24,824 nt of DNA, from positions 1-24,824 of the forward strand of contig RPFO01001320.1 in assembly GCA_009746045.1 (NCBI GenBank), read 5' to 3'. Of this stretch, positions 11,104 through 23,100 are shown piece after piece. This DNA comes from Mesostigma viride (Eukaryota; Streptophyta; Mesostigmatophyceae; Mesostigmatales; Mesostigmataceae). Within the stretch, counting starts at the first letter, position 1. Every line of letters starts with the position of its first letter. The notes below the pieces were generated by a model, which saw only the letters and a program-made list of their open reading frames with translations, ran no database searches and was not told the origin of the DNA. The position numbers and the translations under genes are program-made.

Positions 11104-14100
11104 CTGCGTGGTTTCACGGGTGGGGGGGGGTATTTGGGGTGGGGGGGGAGGGGGGTATTTGGCCGGGGGGGGGGGCAGATAGGGGGGCAGTACAGGTTGA
11201 GGACAGGGAAGAGACCGGAGATTCCTAGAAGCGTACAACATGTTCTTGTGTACTCAAGCCGTACCCGAGAAACAAGTAAAATCTACGGTAGAAAACCATT
11301 CTAAGTTTAGGGTGCAAGCGGTGGGGCAGCACATGGAGTAGGTCAGCACATTTATTGGGAAGGGGACGAGTGCAGTGCCGAGGACGATGCCGCACGCCAG
11401 CCTGTTTACTATACATGGGTGTACTGAATTTAGTATACTATCTACATGTGTACTGTATTTATTAATTTCATTATTATTTGTTTTATTTATTTAGTATACT
11501 ATGTATAGGTGCGCTGTATTTACTCCACTATATATACTACTAGGTATACAATATTAGTACACTAGTGTGTCAGTAGACTCACTAAGCCACACCAGCACCA
11601 CAAGCACGGCGCCGATGACAATGCCGGACGCCAGCAGTACGGCGATCGCAGTATCTGGCGCCAGCTTGCCGATGATCACACAGTGGTCCTCTTCCGCTGG
11701 TCCAGGGGGGCTGGCGGCTGGCGGTGCGGTCAAAACCGGCGCCGCCATGTACGCGTTCACTGTGTTTACAACGACCAGGCCCGCACTGGATTCGTCCACG
11801 CGCACCCAGGCAAGGGGGGTGCCTTCGAAGAGGCTCGCCGGGCGGTCCCTGGCAGGGTGGGGTGGCATCCATGGATGCATGGTATGAAGGATGGCGTTTC
11901 GTCAAGGACGGTACGTCATACGAATTCGTTATGTTATCAACATTGTGAAGCCATCAAGGATGCGTGGCATTCCAGGGGTGAAGAGCCCGCATGCTCGTAC
12001 GAACCAACACGAGATTCGAGCAAAACAAAGACCGACAATGCAGTTCATTCCGGCAAATAAGAAACTGCGACATTTACTTGACATACTCCAGCGGGGAAAG
12101 GGCAACTTGACTGTGAGTACCGCGTGGTACAGGCAGCAGAAAGGTGAAAGAATGAAGGATTAAAAATATAGTGAAGAATAAAAAGAAGAATGGGTATGGT
12201 GACCCTGGACCATCACATAATAAAATACGTAATACCGCTAGCAGAAGTACGCTGGCCAAGAATCCACCAGCTTCTACGCCTCTCAAGGTACAGCTATTAA
12301 TCGAATAAGAAAACCACAGGACTGCGTCATGTGAGGACCAATGAAGGAACCTTGAACCCCTATACACAACGAGGAGGGAGGCGCCCTCTCACTAGCTCGC
12401 ACTAAAGCTTCTCTCAGAGCCACAAGCGGGCAGGCCACAGCGAAGCAACGGCGTGGAAGTAAAACTTTGAGAAGACATCTACTCGATCCTACGCCCTTTT
12501 TAGCTTCCCGAACGCCCCCCAAGGGGTCCTCCGACACTGATTGTTAGCCCCCAAGCAGGCCCCAAGCAGGCTTCTCCATACTTGAGCGAGAGGCCCCGCC
12601 AACCCCCCGGCTTTATGCTCACGTACGTGACGCAGACTACGTGCAAACTAATTACCCGCCCGGCGTAACCCCGGATAGCCCTTGCGATATTTGCTTATTA
12701 CAATATTTGTGTGCCAGGCTTTATGTACAGTGGAGCCTAAGCCACACTGGTCATCCAACTCAGTGTACAAGTCATCATCAAGTTGGCTTTGTCACCATGC
12801 TAGGGCCCAGCACTTGTCCCATGCTAGAACCTTGAACTTTCCCCTGCAGCAGCGAGGGTGGGTGGGTGGGAGCTGCAAAGAGACCTTGCTCCCTAGTCCC
12901 CGGCACCACTCTAAGCACATGGCTTGTCACAGTGCCGACAGGCACGCCGCGCCTGTAGGTGCGTGCACCTTGGTGGTTCGGGTCACTACAAACTTTTGAC
13001 GCTACGGCACCACCGTGAGTTAGAAACTCAGCTAGGCGACGGATGCAAGAGCTGCTAGTCGGCACAACGTTTCTGCGCCACAATTGAGGTGCAGTACCCA
13101 GGTGGCGGGCGCTAGAGCTAGCTACGCTGCCTATGGCAGGTTGGTCCCCTTGGGCCCGTATTGCATTTAACTATAACCGGAGCAAAAGCTCATCAATTAC
13201 TTGCCGCGTAGCTCTTATCCCTAGTTGCAGCAGAGTCTTTATTTAGGTCTGATCCCATCAAGGCTTACTTCCCGCCTAGATCTTATTCCCATTAGTAAGT
13301 GCCCGTCAACAAATGCAGCCAGCTGTTATTCCTAGTAAGTGTCCGTCAACAAATGCAGCCAGCTGTTATTCCTAGTAAGTGTCCGTCAACAAATCCAGCC
13401 AGCTGTTATTCCTAGTAAGTGTCCGTCAACAAATTCAGCCAGCTGTTATTCCTAGTAAGTGTCCGTCAACAAATCCAGCCAGCTCTTATTCCTAGAAAGT
13501 GTCCGTCAACAAATTCTGCCAGCTGTTATTCCTAGTAAGTGTCCGTCAACAAATCCAGTCAGCCAACGGTTCAATGATGTGGTACCACCACTCAGCGGTG
13601 CTGCTGGATGGTCTACAACTCCTTAACCAGACGCATGCAGGGCAGGGGGCGGCTTTTTGTAACTGCATCAGGGACCCCGGTCCGGAAATGCCTCTGGCAG
13701 TCAAAAGTCCCTCAAGGCTTAATAACCGACAACCACCCATGGCCTATCTAATTGAAACAAGCCTATAAAGGCCAGAACAGGGGTTGCCCTGCGCGCCGGT
13801 AGATGCCAGTAGCTACAAGTTTTTTGCCACCGCCGATCTAGCCACAGCTCTCCCTCCCCCTTCCCCCACCCCAATTTCCCCCTCAGATGATCCTTGTTCA
13901 GTCGTATAAAACGTCACCCCCCCTCACCTGATCCTTGTCTGGAACTCACTTGTCTGCTCTGCTCTACAACACTAAACGGCATTATAGCAGCGCGCTATAT
14001 TTAACCACACTCTCCCCCCCCTCTCACCTGATCCTTGTCTGGAACTCCGTGGCCGCGCGCTCGAGCGCCGCGCTGGTCTGCCCCTGGATGCACATCTGGG

Positions 14101-17100
14101 TGAGCGTGCTGACCTCGGCGGCGCGCGTGCTGGAGCGCACGTGGTGGACCGCCACGCTGGCGTCCGACACGCGCGCGCTGCCCACGCCCAGCGCGGCGCC
14201 CCGCAACGCGCCGCGGAACAGCTCCTGCGCAGTGACGGTAGTTAATATAGAACAATGCATACAGTAGTATTGCGTGGGTAGTTAATATAGAACAATGCAT
14301 ACAGTAGTATTGCGTGGGTAAGTGTCTCGATTAGAGCATGAACAATGTGCTGCGGAACAGCTCCTGGGCGCGCACACACAACGAGCATTCGTGTAGGGCG
14401 GGTACATGCTTATCAACTCATCCCCCTCCCCTCATCACAGGAAAGTAAGCCTTGTGCGATGGCAGACGCCTGCCAGATTGCAAGTGGTGCTTGAACAGGG
14501 CAGGTGACAGCGCTTAGCAGTCGGCCTCCTGAAACGTTTCCACCCGTGAGAACCCGCCAGCTTCGGAAGCCCTGACCCCTGGCCCCCCCACCGGAGCGTG
14601 CCCCCTGCCCCCACCATCGGAGCAACTGCCGTGGGTGCATATGCCAGCAACACACACACACACGCAACCGCGACACTAGCGGCGCATCGAAGCAACCATC
14701 AGAAAACGTGTCCACTGGCCAGCCCCCGCGCGAGTGCAGATGCTGGCAACGCACACTGTACCACACTTGACAAGGCTTCATGAGGGCGGCCCGTTTCCCA
14801 AGAGGGGGTAATTCTGCCTAACTTGAGAGGCAGGTACCCACCAAAAACTGCGTCCACTGGCCAGACTCCAGGAACAGTGCGCGGGAGGTGGGCGCCGACA
14901 TCCCCACCATGCTCCAGATGGTCAGGCACGCGGTGCCGGAGGATGTCGGCAAGGAGGTCAATCCGCCGCCGCCGCCGTCATCAGGCACACGCTCGCAAGC
15001 GCCCGTGTCAGGGCTGCACGCGTACCCGGCGCGACAGCTGGCGGGGGTGCACAACCGCTGCACAGTGGGTCGATAGGGGCCAGAGGGCGGTGCAAGCGAG
15101 AGGGTCAGAGGAGGCGTGACATCAACACACGGTCGGCCGACCACTGTAAGAGGCACACGTATTCCACACGATAATAGACGCATGCCACACGTGCCAACCG
15201 CTATAGAAAGCATGCACCGAGAAAACCCCATGGATGGCATGGGGGACCATGAGGCGAAGGGTCAGGAGCACCGGCAAGCAAGAAGAGTGTTGTGTGGAGA
15301 GATGAAAGACGGTTAAGTTGTGCTCGCCCAAGTTGGGCAATCGTTTGGGATGCCTTAGAGTGAGGAGAGAGGGAAGAATTGTGCACACCAGATAAAGAAT
15401 GGTAGGCTGATAGCCATGCTGAATTGTGCACGGGGGAAGGTCACTAGATAGATGCACAGACGAAATCAAACGAATCATCCAAGGAGGGATGCTGGTAATA
15501 AGGAATACGACATTGGCGGTATGCTGCCTCTACTACTTTTGTGTCGTCTCCCTGCTAGCCCTATCTAGCGAGCATTACCACTTTTCATTTGTCAAAATAG
15601 TGGGTTGCACGCTGAAAATGGGGACATCCCAAACTGTCAGCCGTGGTTGCTTCGATGGCCCAGTGTAACAACCAGAGGTTCTTGGCTTAAATGTTCAAAC
15701 CATGTGGCATCAGGCAAAGTGGACACTATGGACTTGATTTAAAAATGGGCAGTGATCGGAATGGGCAGTTATCGGAATGGGCAGGGGCCTCCTTGCCTGT
15801 GGCCATTGAATGAATGTGACGTGATGGATTTTCAGTAAGTATGATGCAAACGAAAATTTTACTATGTTCATCACACCTTCTGATTCCTGCTCATAAAGCC
15901 AAGCACAACAACAAGTTGAATTAGGCTACTACGGCTTCGCAAGGCAGCCTACCTTTCCAATCGAGGCTTCATCCATTGGCTATGACAGACATGATGAAGA
16001 GTTTGACATGGTGGGGTTGATGAAGAGAGAAAGCCTCTTTGATCCTCATCGAACAGCAGTACCACGGTGCTATGATTACTGCCAAACGGACACAGATAAA
16101 CCCAAGGGGTCGCCTACGGTCTTTGTAAGCATACTCGCATACCCCTGCAACCCATGACTCTTATATTTGGCAACAGTTGAGGCCTCTCAGCCCTAGCTCG
16201 GGACAGCTATGTAAATATCTTGACTTATTGACAAGGAGGCCAGCACCCAATCCTTTATCCCAGGACGGGGCTTACATTATCCATGCCTGCATGAAAAGCT
16301 TTCCAGGTCCTCAAAGCACAAATCTGCACAGTGTCCAAGGCCTAGCCGTGAGGCATACCTGGCTGCAACTTGGGCCAGCAAAACCGGGGAGGCAGTAGCA
16401 CGTCTCGTTGAAGCACTCGCCTGGCCAACAGAGGACGAGAGAGAGGCAGATGCACGATGTTTCATAAAGAAGACTAGGCAGCTTGTGGGGAGGTGAGCGT
16501 GGGCAGTCCACCTTGGGCCACATGCCTGGCTGCCCACGATCGCGGATACGGTAAGCCAAGGATAAGGTCACAATGTTGACTAATGAGTCACGCAGTCCCG
16601 TTGGGAGCCGTGGAGCGCATGTACGTGCTGTCCATCCCTGCTTGTTGCACAACAAAAAGGGGCAGGGACTCCCGTCTTCCCTCATGCAAGCCACTCTACG
16701 GCATGGGGACCAACATGGTCTGGTCTAATTGGGGCAATTGCCTGGCCATAAGAGAGAGGAGTGACGCAGGGCCAAATCCGCAATCAAAGATAAAATCATT
16801 GAGCACAGTGCGACCGTGGAGGCTTCGTAACAGACGCAGGTCGCGTTGGGGCGACGGCAACGCCACTGAGCAGGGAGAATTAAAACAGTGTGTGTGCATA
16901 GGGGTGGTTCATGGGATCCCAGCACACCCCTACTTTGAATGCGTACTTCTTCAAATCTTCGAATCTTTCTCCTCGTGCTTGATTTACCAAGCACATTAAT
17001 AGATTAAGTACAGAGTGATGTGAAGGAGTCAGGTATGTGGACAGTGTTTCTGCTAACGGTCCAAATCCGAATGTCCATAGGCCGCCGGGCCGTCCGGACG

Positions 17101-20100
17101 CATTTGTCCGGAGGCTGTGCGGCCGTCCGGACACGTCCGGTAGGTGTCCAGGGGGGGCCGCCACTGATTACGCCGAATTTCGCAGCCGGCAGGCAGCAAA
17201 CTGGGCCGCTGGCTGCCACCGCGCGGCGTGGCGCCGGGTCCTACGTACGTATTCTAAGCAAGATTCCTCTGATGCCACTGATTGCGCCGAGGGATGCCGC
17301 TTGATACCTACGTTTGTCCCGTAGCGCATTGGCGAATGCTTGGTACTTTCCTTCTTGGTGCCAGTCCGTAGGCACACTGGCAATGTTTTTGTCAGGAGGC
17401 ACTGGAAGTCTGGGACAGCCATGCCAATGTCATGCCGGCTCTCGCCCGTGCACGAAAAAAGGCTGCGAAAAATGGCAGCGACGCTGCTAAAGCAAGTCTG
17501 ATTACGGTGATATACTGGGCTAACATTGTGCTAGAAAACGGATGGTAAATATTGGAACGTGCATGCTTCTGCAAGCATTTTCAGAAGCTTTTTAGCGACC
17601 GGAGGGCGGAGGTATACCTTATAGAACTGGGGAAGACCGGGGATGCCAGGCCGCACAAGAATTTAACCGGGAATGCAGATCTTGCTGAAAAGCGGGCTGA
17701 TTGCAAGTTTGCTAACTGGATGCTGCCGCTGGTCAAAGCAACTCTCTGCCAGCATGCTAATGCAGCGACAGAAAAGGAGGCTGTTTCAAGCGATGTTAAA
17801 GCTGTCAATTCCACCCCTGCTGGCAGTCCGAGAAGTAGCTTTGGATTCTGATAAGGAGGAACGGGGGTTGCGGCGCTGCGGATGACGAAAACAGCATGGA
17901 CCCGCTGTATTTGCAAGGAGGAATGCTTAGTTGTCGGTGGAAAAAGGGACACACGCAAAATGCAGGGGGTGACATTATAGGAAAGAGCCAGGGGCCGTAG
18001 GAGTGCGCTGGGCGAGTGGGCGTCAACGGCTAGGACGAGCGGCTTCAAAAAGCATTCACGAATGGATTCAGGGGGTTCAAGGAAAGGTTTTTGACGGAGA
18101 CTGCTCATCTTTGTTATGAGTTTGCAGAATCTGTTGCCTTGCTATGCTGTATACCCCCACTTTATTTGTTTTTAAACCATATCTATGTTACGTAATGTAT
18201 GCACAGCTCCGCCCTGCCCACATTCCACAGTCAGATAGCCCGTTATCTTCCTCATTTTGTCTTGTTGGTGCTTGGTAGCTTGGCTGCGAATGGATGCATA
18301 ATGCATAAACGTGTTTGGTACTTTTTGGCTGAGGCCTATATGCCTAGGGCCATCAGCTACCCTTCTTGCCTGGGTTTTGTCACAAGAGGCGCTGAACCAG
18401 TTTTGTAAGAATGCTAAAGGAAGCATCACAACCATGATAAAAATCCTATTGCCATTTTATTTTGCCCAGAAAAAATTCAACAGCGTCCGGGGGGGAAAGG
18501 CCCCCCCGGACCACCCCCGCCTCGGCCGCTTCCAGCCTCGTCTGGACCGTCCAAATCCCCCCCACCTTAGCAGAACACTGTGCATGGTGCATGGAGGCCC
18601 GGCGCACCCGTACTTGAGCCAGCCGCATGCTTGTTAACAACCACCGGTCATTGGCGCTTGAGCTGATATAATGAATGACAAGTGGTACTGAAGATTTGTA
18701 TGCCTAGACATTCAGTAGTATTTAGTATTGAACTAAGCCTATGATTAGATAGAGCCTTGTGATTCGCCGCTGCTGCTTTCATAATGAGACATATTGAAGG
18801 GGGTATTGGCTAAAATTGATTAAATAGGACCAGAGGGCTCACAGTTGCCCTTGTAACACAAGAAGAAAACAAAGATCCACTGATTAGATAGATCCACTGA
18901 TTAGATAGAGAGTTGACTTGCCTAGATAGAGAATGGACTTGATAGAGAATGGACTTGATAGAGAATGGACTTGATAGAGAAGGGACTTGACAGAGAGTGG
19001 ACTTGATAGAGAGTGGACTTGATAGAGCATGGACTTGATAGAGCATGGACTTGATAGAGAGTGGACTTGGCTAGATAGAGAATAGACTTAGTAGAGCCTA
19101 CCAGGCTCACCGTTTCCGTTGCAGTCGTCGGGGCAGGCGTTGAAGAGGCAGAAGCGCTCGTTGTCGGGGCACGGGCCGATGGTGGCCACCGAAAACTCGC
19201 CACCTGTCGCCACATTGGCCAGCGCGCCGGTGGGGCACACCTGCCAGGGGCTGCTGTCGCCCACGCGCACCTGCAGCTGCCACGTTGGCCGCCCCTGGTT
19301 GTCCAGAACACTGTTCGAGCGCACACACCGCCGGCGGTAGCAACCGGCCCCCTGGGAGGGAAGCGACTGCTTGCCCTTGACCCAATCAACGGAGCCGTCC
19401 TCAAAACAGCTGCAGTTCGAAGATGGCCAGGAGGGATAAATCAGAAAATGAGGGATGAATGAAGTTAACAAGAACATCTAGCTAGCCCATCCCCAAAGCA
19501 GCTGCAGTAGAAAGATGGCCGGGGGAGAATAAACCATAATAGGAGGAAAAGAGAATGCTACTTGAGAGAGCATCTAGTCATAGTGGAGCTGGCTCAGCAG
19601 AACCAAAGCCAAGTAAAGTTCACATCAGAGAGGGGAAAAAGAAAACGTCACGGACCCCGGCCCAGCTACTAGCCATAGAGACAGCGCAGACTAAAGCGAA
19701 TCCAGGGCTGACAATCTTAAAGTTGAGACTCGTAGGATCTTAAACCTGAGGCGGTAAACCGGAGAACAAACCTATACCGGGTACCACTCACCAGGACTTC
19801 GCAGCTGTTTGCCCAAAACTGGCCCTGCGTTCTTAGACCGGAAATTCCAAGATCCAGGGTATCAAGGTCTCGAATATGAGAATCTTAAACATGCGGGAGG
19901 GGGTGCACATTGAACCCCTGTTTGAAAACTATGCACATTGAATATTGTTTGAAAACTAGACAGTAAACATTGAACCCCTGTTTGAAAACCGTCGGCTCAC
20001 CTGGACCCTGGCCCGAACCGCTGTCCCCAGTAGATCAGCTCCGACGCATCTCCGTTCCCCAAAAACGCCAACGACCCGTTCTTGCACCGGAGGCTCGGCT

Positions 20101-23100
20101 CCCTGCAACATGATGATGAGGCCATGCCATCAAGACAGATATCCCCATCGCAGTGTGAACAACAGCAAGCATGCAGCCGAGCACATCCAACTCATCACCA
20201 GGCAACATGACGCGGGGTCGTGCCGCGTGGGGGATCCCGATCCAAGGAAGGCCCTCTCACCACGTAAATACTTTTCAGGCTCATGAACTTCTGGCATCCG
20301 TGGCAAAGAAATGGCAACCGCTCACCACGTAAATGCTTTTCAGGCTCATGAACTTCTGGCATCTGTGGCAAAGAAATGGCAACCGCTCACCACGTAAATG
20401 CTTTTCAGGCTCATGAACTTCTGGCAACCGTGGCAAAAACAAATGGCAACCGCTCCCCACCTCATCTCTCCCATGATCCTGTCATCAGAACACCCAGGCC
20501 GGCAAGATGTCCCAATATTTTGAAAATGGTATCAACATTAAATGGGTGATTGTTGGATACCAGGTGACAAGGCGGACAGAACTCCTGTACCGTAGCTCAC
20601 TTAGTAGAGCACCCCAGTTACGTCGAGAGGTTATCAGAAGAACCATGTGTCAAGGCGGCCCCTCACTCCTTGACCACTCACGGTCCCACTTCATTAGAAC
20701 TACGCCACTATCTCACGAGGGTACTAGAGGAGCCATATTGTGTCAACGTTGCCACTTGTTCCTAGACCCTAGCTCACTTATTAGAACAGCGCGATCAGTT
20801 CAAGAGTTTATTAGAAGAACCAGGACTTGAGGCAGCCACCCACTCCTGGACCCTAGCTCACTTGATAGAACATTTCGATAAGAGAAGTTTATAGCCAGGA
20901 CTTGAGGCAACCACTCACTCCTGGACGATGCCGCAGCCCGTCCCGGCCACACAGCTGCTGGTGGTGCTGCTGCTGTTGATGGCCCGCGCCTGTAGGCAGC
21001 TGCGGCACACGCCCACCGCCGCCTTGTTGAACGTGCACTTCAAGTCCTGCCAAAAGAGAATGGGTGGGTGGGGGGATGTAGGAGGAAGGGGGGCATGGGG
21101 GTATGGGGGCATGGGGGTGTGGGGGTATGGGGGTGTGGAGGCATGGGGGTGTGGGGGCATGGGGGTGTGGGGGTATGGGGGGGGGGGGCATGGGGGTGTG
21201 GGGGCATGGGGGTGTGGGGGCATGGGGGTATGGGGGCATGGGGTGTGGGGGCATGGGGGTGTGGGGGCATGGGGGTGTGGGGGCATGGGGGTGTGGGGGC
21301 ATGGGGGTGTGGGGGCATGGGGGTGTGGAGGTATATTGTCAAAGGGGGTAACAGGATAGAAGGAATCCAAGGCAAGAAGTGATGGGGTCATCCATCAAGT
21401 GAGGATTCATCCATCAGGTAAGTAGTCATTCATCAAATAAGGACTACTCCATCAAATAAGGAGTCATCCATGCTACCATGGGAACGATTGCGTGTTGAAG
21501 AATCATACTAATAATAATAATGAGGATGATACTTGCATGGCCAGCAGCGCAATCTATCCATCTGTGGCTGACTCCTACCCACACAGCATCACGCCAGACA
21601 ATGCAACACATGGCGGGTTATACGCACCCTCAAGGGCACTGGCTGACACTTACACAGCAGGGCCCCAGCCACACAATGCAAAACGCAGGGTATTTTACAC
21701 ACACACTCACCACTCGTACATCAACTCGCACCGCAGGTCTCGATGCTAGGCACTGCTAAAGCGCCCTACGGCTTATACAGGCTCACGGGACTTGGTACCA
21801 CTGCCAGCACAAGATCCTCAGCCACAGGTAACTCCCCATCCTTCCTGGCCACATCCCTACCTGCCCCCACCAACGCAGGGCCTAGATCCTGAGCTTTGAG
21901 GACTTGCCAAGGGATCTGCCCCACGCCCTGCCTTAAACGCAGTGATCACAAAATCCTGGCCTGCAAGGCATCGCGATCCCTCACAGCCAGGCTTCCTTGG
22001 ACCAGTCTACTGTTCAATGTGGACACGTCTAGGGCTGGCAGCTGCACCTATAGCAAGCTCCGAATCAACGGCAAGTAGGGATTCAGCTCACCCTCGCAGA
22101 CGAGCTTGTCCGTAAAGCTGGGGGGGACACTGTACCTAGCATGCCATAGCTGTTGGCAATAACCATAGCAACCATGCCATTCAAACCTACCCTGTGGGCC
22201 GGTTTTTCACAAGTATAAACTTGGCTTCTCAAAATAAGGATTCCTTGAAAAACTTGGGACCGCTAACTATGGCAGTAGGTGGCAGTCAAGCAGTCTGAAC
22301 ACACCCTGGGAGCCGGGCTTCCCTCGAAGGTCGTCTCCTCACTGGGTGCGCAGTAGGCATCGCGCATGGCGGGTGTGGATGACCCGTTGGTCAGGCTGGT
22401 GCAGCGCGCAGAGATGATGTCACACCCCGCGTGCCACGCAAACTGCAGGGGGGGGCCGCCGATGCGTCTACTTCGTACCTGCGAGTGTTGTGCCCACGCA
22501 GTACCATGTGTTACATATTGAAGCAAGCATTGGAAACGCCGGTATAATTAGATGTTTGAGTTAACTCCGTGCCTGCGAGTTAGCGCCCACAACGCGATGA
22601 ATACTTTGAGCCATAACATTTAGTAAAAATTATCTGCGTGGGAATGAGGTATGCATCGTTTGAGATTGGGCTAGCGGTCCCAGGAACGGACACAAGAACA
22701 TGGCAAGGCAGGCTAGCAGGAAAACGATGGCATGAAGGGTGGTTAGGAGCAGCGATAAGGCCATATGTTGTAACTGCCATGTGCCTCTGGTATAAGCAGC
22801 ACAAACAGGGGACTTGAAGGATCTGCTAACTGCCCAGTAAGCAACAAGCCAGGGAGCCCAGCCATGGACATGGGCTTTGTCTGAACTCCATAGGCCTCGT
22901 ATGAACTCAATAGGCATCGTATGAACTCAATAGGCATCGTATGAACTCAATAGGCATCGTATGAACTCAATAGGCATCGTATGAACTCAATAGGCACCGT
23001 ATGAACTCAATAGGCATCGTATGAACTCAATAGGCACCGTATGGACTCAATAGGCATCGTATGAACTCAATAGGCATCGTATGAACTCAAGAAGCACCGG

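Larger units (their letters stand above)
16421..19110 (-). other. Intron 7 (2.7 kb), repeat- and insert-rich
   Basis: Besides the minisatellite, the plus-strand remnant, the hairpin and the dispersed repeat listed separately, no exon was found. The flanking exons join in phase (G split 1+2) and complete one EGF-like module, so nothing is missing between them. Confidence 0.7.

Noticed and set aside
13290-13560. Regular direct repeats that might suggest a CRISPR array (also 22895-23095)
   Set aside because: Units are head to tail with no unique spacers, and the setting is an intron of a eukaryotic gene.
14842-15000. Alternative frame of exon 9 reading IDLLADILRHRVPDHLEHGG
   Set aside because: It looks protein-like, but its third codon positions are much more AT-rich and it would not keep phase with exon 10.
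21040-21382. Long Pro/His-rich (minus) and Gly/Trp-rich (plus) open frames in several registers
   Set aside because: They are translations of the 8-mer minisatellite. All frames are open because the repeat lacks stops, and real exon 4 ends just beside it.
22092-22117. A required coding exon between exons 3 and 4 (reading FTDKLVCE in one frame)
   Set aside because: The attractive frame does not fit the phases of either neighbour; only a less convincing frame does. It is kept as a low-confidence alternative rather than in the main model.
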